Assembly: GCA_947561395.2 (NCBI GenBank)
Contig: OX387190.1
Location: 40,474,392-40,538,391, forward strand
DNA from: Buxus sempervirens
Taxonomy: Eukaryota > Streptophyta > Magnoliopsida > Buxales > Buxaceae
DNA length: 64,000 bases
Reading direction: 5' to 3'
Position numbers and translations under genes: made by a program. The notes below the pieces were generated by a model that saw only the letters and a list, made by a program, of their open reading frames with translations, did not search any database and was not told where the DNA came from. Below are positions 24,846 to 35,600 of this stretch, one piece after another. Numbering within the stretch: the first letter of the stretch is position 1; every line of letters begins with the position of its first letter.

Positions 24846-25875
24846 TTCCTGTATATGCATCATAACTCTTTAGGTAAATTTGGTATTTCAAGCATATTGA
24901 TTGCTCTGAATTCAAGCGAATCCCTAGAGGCTAGAACTCTGTTGGTAAAAAAACAACCCTCGTTTCAACTTCAAATATTCAAAAACTAAGTTGTTTTACA
25001 TGTCCTAAGTGTAGGAACAGATATTTTTTTAAAATATGTTATTTTGTAAATAATTTAAAATAACCGCAACAATGAGCAAATAAATATTTCTCGTAAAAAT
25101 ATATGTATGATTTTTAAAAATTATTTATATATTTTAAATAAATATCTGCGTGAATAAGTATTTATATATTTTAAGAAATTATTTATTTTAAATAAATTAT
25201 TTCGATGTGAAACCCAAAAGGACCATTAGAGAAAGAAGATGATGTCCACGTGAAGGGGAGAGAGAAGGTGGTGTTTTTGTACTTTGCTTTGGTATATATA
25301 TATAGATATATATATGATACGCATCAACAAACAAAATCAATCCTAGAGCGAGAGCATCCTTGTGACAAAACCATCATTTGTAGGCTAGCTCAAACCCTCC
25401 CAAACTAATTAAGCATCAGACTTGAATGGTGTTCGTGTCGTTTTTGTCTTTACATCAATGTGTTTGCAACATTTCTTGGCTTTCAAAATCTTACTATTTG
25501 CATTATTAGTAAAGAGAAGTTGAGGAATATTCCCCAGCCCGCCCTCTTCTTGGCCACAAAATACCCTTTCAAACTACCTAAAAACTCTATTATCCAATTG
25601 ATAACTGCCTGTCGAAACAATTCTTATCAAGTTATTAAATCGTTGTATATATCCCTAGAAAGCCATTCCCTAAAGTAATTAACCACATCCCGTAAAAAAA
25701 AAAAAAAAACTACACCAAAGAGTCCCACATGTGTTGATGTCCAGTAATGCACGTGCCTTTACTAGTGATAGATAAGTCCAATGTGGACCTAAACTACAAC
25801 GCCAATCATCTCCGGTGATTCTTGTCCAAATCATCCTCTCGTTTTCTCCTTGTGGTATTCTTCTATCGCTATTGT
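24846..25875. other. AT-rich intergenic, nothing identified
   Basis: Contains a TATATATATATAG-type microsatellite near 25290..25315 and scattered short frames without recognisable products. Confidence 0.5.
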
Positions 25876-25879
25876 CTCC

Positions 25880-26672
25880 TTGTGGCATCTGAATCGACCT
25901 CTTGTTTATCCTTTGGAAGGAGTTTGAAGACCTACTTGTGGTGTCTAGATTTTTTGTGTTCCTACTTGGGGATAGTTTGAATTAGGTGGAGTTGCTTCAT
26001 TTTGAACTTAGTGCAAATGGAATCGGTTGAAGACGAATCTAACGATTTAGAAGGGAATGACAGTGGGGGGACCGATTTTCTCTGGTTGGAAAGCCGGTTT
26101 TGGTTACCCCCTTTATTGGTTTTGTTTTTATTTCTTGTTGATTGTTTATCTTTTCTTATCTGTTTATCTTGTGTTTGGGCCTGCCGGTAGTGTGTTGCTA
26201 TTTTTTTTGTCGTTGATAATGGTTGTTATGGTAGGTTTTTGTTTCTTTTCGTGGTTAGAGAAGCTTGGTGCAAGGTTGCCATGCTCAACCCCCATCTCAT
26301 ACGTCTCTTTGCATGGCAAAGGTCCGGTTTGCCGGTTCCTCATCCACTTTTTATCCCTTCGCTGTTGTCGATCTTTTCCTCCCTTCTGTTGAGAGCTCTT
26401 TCTTTAATCCGCTTAGGTGCGGACCCATTGTCGGAATCTACCGTTGGTTTCCAGCCGGTTCTCGTGGCTTTTGCCGCAGCTCTGACATTTTTCTTCCGAG
26501 ACATAGTTGATTAGGTTGTTGATATGGTGGTTCTGTTCTTAAGTTTCTTGTTGTTTCAATAGTCATCTTTTATATTCCAGCAAGTTGTTGGTGTCTCTGT
26601 AAATTTGGTTTTTATTAATGGATATATGTAGGCTTGGCCATTCATAAAAAATAAAATAAAATAAAATAAAGC
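25880..26672 (+). mobile_element. LINE-like dispersed repeat, copy B
   Basis: Collinear with copy A (21470..22190). It carries the same landmark order, ending in ATGTAGGCTTGGCC followed by an A-rich tail with five AAAAT-type units. Its frame at 26265..26510 shares FAGSSSTFYPF and GIYRW with copy A. Both copies are broken and non-autonomous. Confidence 0.6.
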
Positions 26673-27192
26673 CATTCTCATGACATTGGTAAAAGATGGA
26701 CTTAGGCAAGTAAAACATGGAAAGATAGCTAGGCCAAAATAGGTAGGTTGAAATTTAGAGATACCGTTAACACACTTCTCAATATCATTTTTCATGCTTA
26801 GAATAGGAATCTTCGCCATGATAGACGAGGAGAAAAGAAAAAGAAAGACAAAAGAAACAGAATCAATTTGTATCTCAGCATATCTCTATGTTGTTTTTCT
26901 CTTGTGGTTGGCCGTCTTTACATAGAGGAAGCCAACTCCCAAGATGCTGCCATTTAAATTCAAACAAGGATTCAAACTAAAACAAGATTGGATGTGAATG
27001 TTGAGGTCTGAAAGTTTCAATATCAGACATTGTCGTGTGGACAAATACTGGGCTTTTCCCAGGTCCAAATATGTTGCACAATAACGTTTTAAGTTCCTCG
27101 TTAGTTTTACCCAAAAAAAAGGAAAAAAGTAGAAACAGAAAACGTTCCCCTTTTGGGCACCGGATAGAAATCGTCTATTGCCGCTTTCAAGT
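26673..27192. other. Intergenic spacer before the Pack-MULE
   Basis: Short frames on both strands only; no motif, splice pattern or repeat recognised. Confidence 0.5.
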
Positions 27193-29339
27193 TTCAACTT
27201 AGGGAAATTTGCATAAACACCTTTTGAGGTCTTTGACAAATACAGTCAGACCCCCTCAGGTTCAAAAACGATCACTAACCTCTCTCCACGTTTGTGCAAT
27301 GTACATCTACATTCTTTACCGTCAAGTCTTAGCTAACACCGTTGTTTGTATGCATATAAAAAGACCAAAACACCCTTCATTTTATAAAATTACTTATCTG
27401 CCCTTATCTTCAACCTCTAACCTCGTTCGTCATTTTATGAACATATTACGTCTGAACAGAAGCTCCCTCATGGTTCATCTGCCGCTTTGCTTCTCACCTC
27501 TTCCGTACTTCCTAAAATCACCACACGAGTAGAGTAAAAGAACAGATAAATAGAAAATAATGAGAGAGAAAACCAGTCAAAAGAAAAACAAACGAAGGGA
27601 AAATAAATGTATGATCTCATTCGTGGCCGCATAATAATATTAGAAAACCCCTATCTGTTCTTCGCTATTTTTCCTTTTTACCAGATTCGCAATCTCCCAA
27701 AACCCTTCTCCTGCGAGTTTTTGTTTCTTTTATTTTATTTATTTATTTTTGCTTGAAACGAGTTTGACCTCTCCCTCATTGCTTATTCGTGTTGCCTTTC
27801 GATCTTAAGGTTCATATATATTTTTTTATGTGAATGTGTTTTTTTTTTCTTTTGAAATTTTTTTTTGCTTTATTCAAATCTAGTTGGGTTTGTTTCGCGT
27901 GCAAAGATGAGATTTTTTCCGGATTTTTCTGTGTAAAACTGCTTTCAGAGATGAGTGGTATTTGGCATTTGTTCGTGGGAGAGAGCATTTTGGCTTTGAG
28001 AACTTGATGCAAAAACTGCACTTGTGGAGGAACTGAAGAAGATTTTTTTGTTTGTTCCGTGGCTCATATGGAGAGTTCTCCTGAACCCAAACACAAAGGG
28101 CGTCGATGCGTTTGTGGGAGGCTTGGTTTGGGTTAGGCGTCGAAATGGGTCGTGGTGGCTTGGCCGTATAATGGGATTGGATGAATTGTCTGAAAGTTGC
28201 CTGGTTTTGCCGAGATCTGGAACTCCAGTGAAGCTTCTGGGGAGAGAGGATGCCAGCGTGTGAGTGGCCTTTACCATTACTGTCTTTTTATTGTTCAGTG
28301 TTTTTGCTTAAGCTTTGAGGCTTCTATTTTTGTGCGCACATGCAATTTTGATGTTGAAGTTGCCCCTCTTAATTCCTTGTGTTGTTATAGGGACTGGTCC
28401 AATCTTGAAAAATCGAAGCAGGTTAAGGCATTTCGTTGTGGAGAATATGATGATTGCATTGAGAAAGCTAAGATTTATGTGGCTAATTCGAGCAAGAAGG
28501 CTGTGAAATATGCTCGCAGAGAAATGCCATTCTACATGCTCGCAGAGAAATGCCATTCTACATGCTCTGGAGCTTGAAAGTGCTCGCAAATCCAAAGAGC
28601 ATCATGTACTTTTCTCAAGAACGGATAATTCAGATTTCCGGATAAGACAATCTCCAATGTTATTTCTGGACAAGGAAGATTTTCAATGTAGCTGAGAAAG
28701 TGATTAATATTGAACGAAATTCAAGTTCAATGCAAGAATTATCCCAGTCTGGAATACCATTTGAAGAGCCAAATCATCACAGTGACTCCAAGGTGCATTC
28801 TCTGCAGAGAAAGAGAAGAAAAACCCCTAATGACTCAGAGGATGATGGAACTGAAGGAATTAAGCGCATGAGAGGTCTTGAAGATCTTGGTATGACTGTT
28901 ATTGCAAAGAGAAAAAGCAATACACTTCACACTGAAGGTTCAGTTGAGATGTTTCAGGGAGAGGGTGCTTCTCTTAGTGAATCAAACAATGGCATCGAAA
29001 CAGGGGTATAATTGAAGATAAAACCCCATTGGAATTTGTTCGTCGCCTCCCCAAATCAAAATCCCTCGTTGTTAGGATACCTCAAACGCAGGTAGGTAAA
29101 TTTCTTCTCCAGCGTGTGTCAAACTCAAATGGAGGTGAGTCATCTCCCATAATAAAATGTTCAAGGGCATTTGAGTCAATAGTTTGCGCTAATTTAACAC
29201 CGTTAGAATCCAATTGACGTTGAGGCGTGTAGATGTACATTGTGCAAACGTCGAAGGAGGTTAGTGATCGTTTTTTAATCTGTGGAGATATGACTGTATT
29301 TATTTATCATGGTGTTTCTGCAAATTTCCCTTCAACTTA
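27193..29339 (+). mobile_element. Pack-MULE with 9-bp target duplication
   Basis: The element is 27202..29330 (2129 bp). Perfect 9-bp duplications TTCAACTTA lie at 27193..27201 and 29331..29339. Terminal inverted repeats of roughly 145 bases (27202..~27345 and ~29185..29330) share GGGAAATTTGCA at the tips and, further in, AACGATCACTAACCTC and CAATGTACATCTACA. This is the signature of Mutator-like elements. No transposase is present; the interior is a genomic fragment of a PWWP-domain gene with leader, exons and an intron, so capture was at DNA level. It sits about 330 bases before the URB2 start codon. Confidence 0.93.
28068..29011 (+). pseudogene. Captured PWWP-domain gene fragment (At1g51745-like), broken
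   Basis: The frame at 28103..28259 encodes DAFVGGLVWVRRRNGSWWLG and SGTPVKLLGREDAS; an intron with GTGAGT donor (28260) and TAG acceptor (28390) joins it to DWSNLEKSKQVKAFRCGEYD. These match remembered plant PWWP proteins of the At1g51745 type, putative chromatin readers. Lesions: the ATG at 28068 (MESSPEP) is out of frame with the PWWP body by one extra A; the core motif reads WWLG where WWPG is expected; about 28512..28563 contains a 26-base unit twice, which shifts the frame and gives a stop; a further stop is at about 28692. A later piece (28700..29011) has KVHSLQRKRRKTPNDSEDD and a MRGLEDLGMTV block. The 3' part of the gene is missing. Confidence 0.85.
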
Positions 29340-29476
29340 TAAAAATCAATTTCCGTTAGTGCACGAGATTTTTGGTGCGGACTATTTGCACCCGATCGCT
29401 CCTCCAGCTTGCGGCGTTTTGGCCGACGACCCGCGGTCTCTCTCGACTCGAGTCTCAAGTTCTCAACGGTAACCTA

Positions 29477-29485
29477 AAACCCTAG
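29477..29485 (+). promoter_or_regulatory. Telo-box upstream of URB2
   Basis: AAACCCTAG lies 178 bases before the URB2 ATG. Telo-boxes are known to be enriched near the starts of plant ribosome-biogenesis and translation genes, which fits the predicted product. It might fall in a small leader intron (GT near 29469, AG near 29561). Confidence 0.5.
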
Positions 29486-29662
29486 ACGCACATCAATTGT
29501 CTCCTAAGTATCGCCGCATGAGTTCGCCTTAACTATGCAAGATCGAAACCTTTATTCGCAGGATAGATGACTCGAATCAGGTTTTAACGTTTACAGTGGG
29601 TTGTGTCATACGAAATCACACCTATAGGCCAAAACCCCACGATCGAAGCGGAAGAGTTCGGA

Positions 29663-32600
29663 ATGGCGGATTTCGAATCAAAATCAGTTGAGAAACGAAG
29701 AAAGAAGAAGAGAAAACTACGAAGTTATGAAGAGAGCGGTCGACATACAAAAGCTTCCCGCATCGATTATCCGGGGCAGTCTCCACCAGAAGAAATAGAA
29801 GAAGAAGAAAGAAGGGAAGGGAAAGAAGAACAGACAGAAACCGACTCCGCAGTAAGACCAGGTGGACCATGGAGGAATCTCGACTTGGTTTTATCTCTTC
29901 AGAACAAAGAATTTGATATTCAGAGGTCAGTTATTGCCTCCGCAACTGTTTCTTCGTTAGTTAATTTGTACGTAATTCTTTAGTAAAAAAGGAACACAAA
30001 TTTCTGTAGGAAAGTTGAACTCGCATTCGATTTCGTCAAGTCGAGAAGGAATGAAGAAGGCGATGGCGTTAACCGAGGACCTGAAACAGTCAGCATTTCA
30101 CGTTTGGTTGTTTTCCTTAACGATTGGATTCAGTCCCTTCTTATTTCTCCGGACAAAAAAATCACGGTGGAAGGGAAGAAACCCCGGTCTGGAGTCATGG
30201 AGGCTTGCTTGGACTTCAGGAGCTGGGAGGTTTTAAAATTCTGCTTGGAGGAGTCTTCGAATCTGGAAGTGTCGTTGAGCTTCTCGCCGTATTTGCTGCG
30301 AGCACTTTCTTGCATTCTAAGGGATGCATTGTCAATACTGGATAGTATCTCGTTGAATGTGAAGGAGTCAGTTTTCAATGAGGAAGGTTTCGAATTGTAC
30401 GATGTTTTTCCAAAATGTGTTTCCTTGCTGTTGTCATATCACGGTCGGGCTTTTAATACTAATTTAGATTTATGGGCGTCCACAGTTTCCGCATTGCTTG
30501 ATCTTTTGCACAAAATCTACTACAACAATGTCGAAGTAGGTCCTCATCTACTGCCCGTTTCTTGTCTGGTGCTCGAGGCTTTTGCTAGTTTCTTGAGGGT
30601 TCACCCAAGTCCTAAAAATGTCTTCCCTGTGTTCGTAGATAGGCTTCTTGAGCCATTGTTGAGTTTGTTGGTTTTATTGCAACTTCAGACCAAAGGCAGC
30701 AATTCTCTGTGGACTAGAAATTTATTAAAGATGGTTGAAGACACCTTGTCAAACGGGTTGTTCCATTCAGTTCATTTGGATGGTTTTCTGAGCACACATG
30801 GAGCTGATAGGCATATCATGTCCCATGATACAAAAGTAAGAGAATCAAAAACGGCAATCAGAAGCTATCACAGACATTTTTTCCACAAAGTGGAACATTT
30901 TATGACTGAGAAGAAGGTGTTGGCACTGGGTGGTTTAGGGGAGTTGTTTCGCTTGTTTGTTGTTAGAGTAAAGAAGTATAAGGGAGCTCCAGTGCTGTCC
31001 CAGGATACTGAGCTTTCGTGGAAATCAGATAATGATGATAAGAGCATTGGGTCCAAAATATTTTTAGGCCAAAGGACTCCAAACTCAGAAAACATTTCTC
31101 TGTCAAATAGGTTGGACACAGACACAAGTCAATCACTTTTTGATCTCTTTGTTCAATTTATGGACCCTTTGTTACTTACTCTCAAAAGATGCTATCAAAC
31201 TGATTTGGAAGTGGCCTTGTTGCCAGATGCTCATTGCTCTCTGAAGTCTATGAATAAGATACTTGCTGGCTTCATGCATGAAAAAGTATATGTACGAACT
31301 GAGGATACATCTGAAGAAATACATCTTAGTTTCTTCAAGGAGGTGTATGATACATGTATCTCATTTTCTGCAAAATTAAATCAATTCTGGTTTTCAGTAA
31401 AAGATATAGGTGACACGAAACACATTGAGATGTTACCTTCAATAGCTAAAGAGCTTTTTGTTGCTGTCGGGTATTTTTTGGAAATTGAATATGAGGTCAT
31501 TAGAGATAATTTAGTAAGCTTGTGGCTTATGATGCTTTCATATTCAGCCTTTGACCTGGTTGCAATGGATACACTAGATCGATGTGAGTTAACTCGTGAC
31601 ATTGTGAAGCTAGGAAGCCAGTTAGTTAATGTCTTCAGCGAACTTCGCCAGGTCAGTGGAATGCTTTCTCATTGAAATTCAAGGGGATTCTTATGTAACT
31701 TTACAAAGTTTGGTGTCTAGTTACACAAAGCAGATATGAATTGATTTTAACTACAATTATTATTAATTTTTTTTTTCTGTTTGTTCCTTTTTTCTTTTCG
31801 TACCTATTAGTTTTGTATTGTAATAGTATTTATCTTTCAGTGACGCCTTATTTTACTCCATCAGCTTACTCTAATAAGACTACTTGTGAGGGCATTGTTT
31901 TTTATGGTGGTGTTTTAATTTCAAATTTCTTAGATTTTACTCACTGTACTTTCAAATCTTAATTATTGTTATTAATGCATGTTCTTCTGTTTGTGGATTT
32001 GGTTGGCGTATGTTCTTATAATATTCCATGGGTGTAGGTTAATGACATCATATTTTCTCTTTGTAAAGCGATGAGGCTCTGCAGATTTCATGACAGCAAT
32101 GATCAATTGCATCATTTGCACCTTATTTTCTGTTTGCCTCTATCCCATGATGCATATGCCAAATCAGTTCCAATATTAGTATGCTCACAAGAGCTTAGGT
32201 TTGCTATCACTAATGCTCTCAGATTGATACCAGAAGGACAAGCCAGTGCATGCATTCAGCAGTTGAAATTTGATATTTCAGAATCTTTGGAATGGTTTAA
32301 GGTTTGTTGTTCAGGAGGTGGACAAAGTTGCTGCAAGAAAAATTTTAACTTGCCGTATGAGATTTTAGGAAGAGATTTGTCTGAAATATACACACTAGTA
32401 CTAGATTCTTTGACAGTCACCAGTGGTAATAGTATTACAGTGGCAAACTCTGTAAAGGAACTTGTATCAGTGATGCGTCCAAATTTAAGTAGCCTGGTTG
32501 CAGAGCAGCCATGTACTGCTAGTGATTTCCTTTTTTCTGTCACAGAAAGATCTTGGAACCGTAATTTGTCTGAATGGAAGAATGATTTGCCAGCAACAGA

Positions 32601-35600
32601 ATTGGGTAGCTCCTGGGTTTTTGTGTTTTTCTTTCGTTTGTACATTTCCTGCCGAAGTTTATTCCGGCAATCAGTTAGCCTTATGCCTCCTGAATCATCA
32701 AAAAAGACATCATTAGTAATGGGGGATTCATTTACAGCATACTCTGGGCGGGATTGGATAGAAAGGATTGACTGGACAGAGGAAGGCTATTTTTCATGGA
32801 TTTGTAAACCTTCAGCTTCTCTTCTGACGGTTATACAATCAATTTCAGACATTTATTGGCAGAACAGTGTTGCAGAGTGTGGTCCCCTGATTTATGTACT
32901 GCATGCCATGGCTCTTCAGAGGCTAATTGATTTGAACAGGCAGATAAAATCTCTCGAGTTCTTACAGGACAGGGCTGTACGACTTGCCCAAATGAAGTTA
33001 ATGAATGATAACACCTCATCGCTGCCTCAAAAAGAAAGCAAAAAATGGAAAAGACATCTTGCAGTTTTAAGAGAAGAGGCAGTAGGTCTTACCAGTTTCA
33101 TGATGGGGTACCTTATATTAATTTCCAAAGAATTAGACATTATATGCGATGGTTTGGGAGCACAGCCTCCTCATGAACATGATGTGTGGGATTTGGGTGT
33201 CAGCTCTGTGAACATGAAGTCGTTGCCTACTGCTATTTGGTATATTATTTGCCAGAACATTGATATTTGGTGCTTGCATGCTACTAAGAAGCAGTTGAAA
33301 AAGTTTCTGTCACTTCTAATCTATAGCTCTGTGACCTGGGTGAGATTCAGCTTTCAAGATGTTGGGAAGTACTGGATGGATAAGTCCCAGTGTCTGAGGA
33401 AAGTCAACATTCCTCAAATCTCATTGGAACTACTCAGTGATTCTGCTCTTTACGAACAAGAAGTAAGAATACATCTCTTTCTATTTCTCTCACAATCACA
33501 ACAAATATACGTATCTCTATATATTACTTAAAATTCATCACAAATGTCTTTTACTTCCATTTTATGTTTTATTCTAGTTATCTCTCCCTTTTAGTGTGGT
33601 TGCATCACATAACGTTTTTATCATGTTTTGCCTTAGTTTCTTTGCAGGCATTTGGCATCTGAATATTGTCGTCTCTTGAAGAAGTCTATATTACCTATAT
33701 TTGGTGATTCTTATATTCAGAATGTTGATTTTAAATCATTACCTGATTGGTCAGAGGCAATAAGTAAACTTGACAGTGTATCTGTAGCTGTTTCAAGTGA
33801 CAAACATTATGACTTCTCTTCAGCAGCGGAGCCAAATAATCTTCAGCCTTATATGATGCCTAGGGATTCTGGTGCAGGAGAAAAGGCTTCTTGGTTTCTC
33901 AGGGTGCATAAAATTTGTCAAAATTTACTCGACTTCTTATGTTGGTTATCAAAAACTTATGCAAATTCAAGATTCTTCTCATTTTGTGGAACATATATTC
34001 TAAATATTGAAAGGTTAGTGCACATCATTAAGGCAAATTCATGGTTCTTCTCATTTTGCGCAATTCTCAATAGTGAAAGACTATTGCAAATATTTATTTT
34101 CTGCTTTTTATTGGAGGATATGTTACCAGTAGAATCCAGGTATACTGCATTTGTTTCATTTCTCCTTCTTGTGATATTTCCTATGATTAAAAATATGTTA
34201 GAGGCTGTTTGGTATAACTTTTCAAAGTTACTTTTTAACTTTTCAAAGTAGAATTTTTAAACTTTTCTACTTTGAAAGGTTATACCAAACAGCCTCTTAG
34301 AAATTTGGAAATGTAGAATTTTGTAAAACTTATAAATTTTCACCATCATATTTGTATATTTTAATGCTTTGTTTTACCTTAATCTATCACATTATACCTG
34401 CTGCCATGGGACAAGTTATTGCTATTTCGTGGTCTATTTTCCTTTGGATTGTGGTAGTGGAATCTACAGAAAGTACAAAATATTTGAAACACTTATTATC
34501 TGGATTAGTTGGTGCATTTAAGTTTTTTCTTACATTGATAAGTTTAGTTTTCTTTGGTTTTAGGCTGGTTGTTTGCAGCTTATTAGATTATCATGGTGAG
34601 CTATACTTGCAGAATCGCTACGAGCTTTTCAGAATGTTTTTATCTTGCCGGAGGGCCCTGAAATATCTACTAATGGCATCTTTGGAGGAGAAGATGGAAA
34701 TTTTGGAATACTCACTTACTCTTAGACTTTCCAAGAATTTGCAGTTTGTTTTATGGCTTTTAAAGTCTGTCTCTGCAGTGGTTGGACTCCAACATGCATT
34801 TTCAGAAGAGCATGCTGACAAAGTGAGGGCTATGATATTCTCATTGATAGATCATACAGGATACATTTTTTTAATATTTGGCAAAGATCAGTTCAATCAT
34901 GCTATTAATTCCTTAGTCTATGATGAAAAGCATTGCAAAGCATTAGCCAATCTTGAGGCAGGTGATAAAAAGGATAACATAATTCAATCTGGTCCAAATT
35001 TTGAATCTTCTGAAGCTCAGGGATCCTGGAAAATTGTGGTTCTGCTAGCAGAAACTTTAGAGGAACTGACAAAGAGCTTGCTTAATTCTGTAAAATGTAT
35101 CCTTTGTAATGTAAAAGTGGGTGCTGGTTTGAGAGATGTAGATTTGAATAAACTATCATCTACAATTTCTGGCATTCAAGGTTTCTTGTGGGGCCTAGCA
35201 TCTGTTGTCACCAACATCAATGAAAAGGTTTATTTTGTAGAATTGAAATCATTGAGATGGAAGATTGGTCCGACATCTGAACTCAGTCATTGTATGGATA
35301 TGTTTGAAGGATTTATAACTTTTTGCTTACAATTTTTCCTTGTTGAGGATGGTCAACAGCAGGACAGTCTATGTGATGTTCAAAGTCTTCAAAAGTTAGA
35401 TTTTACGAATGCTTCTTTTACCTTGGAGGAGTCTTGTGAGTCTTCACTTCACAACATAGAAATTTCTTCTGGGGAGAGAGAGAACTTAGAAGGTGGAAAG
35501 CAATCTGCACCATCTGGTACTGATGACGACCAGAAGAATAATAAGAATTGTGGAACCACTTGTACGGAAAATGATTATTTTCAAAAGAGAAGGGTGCATT

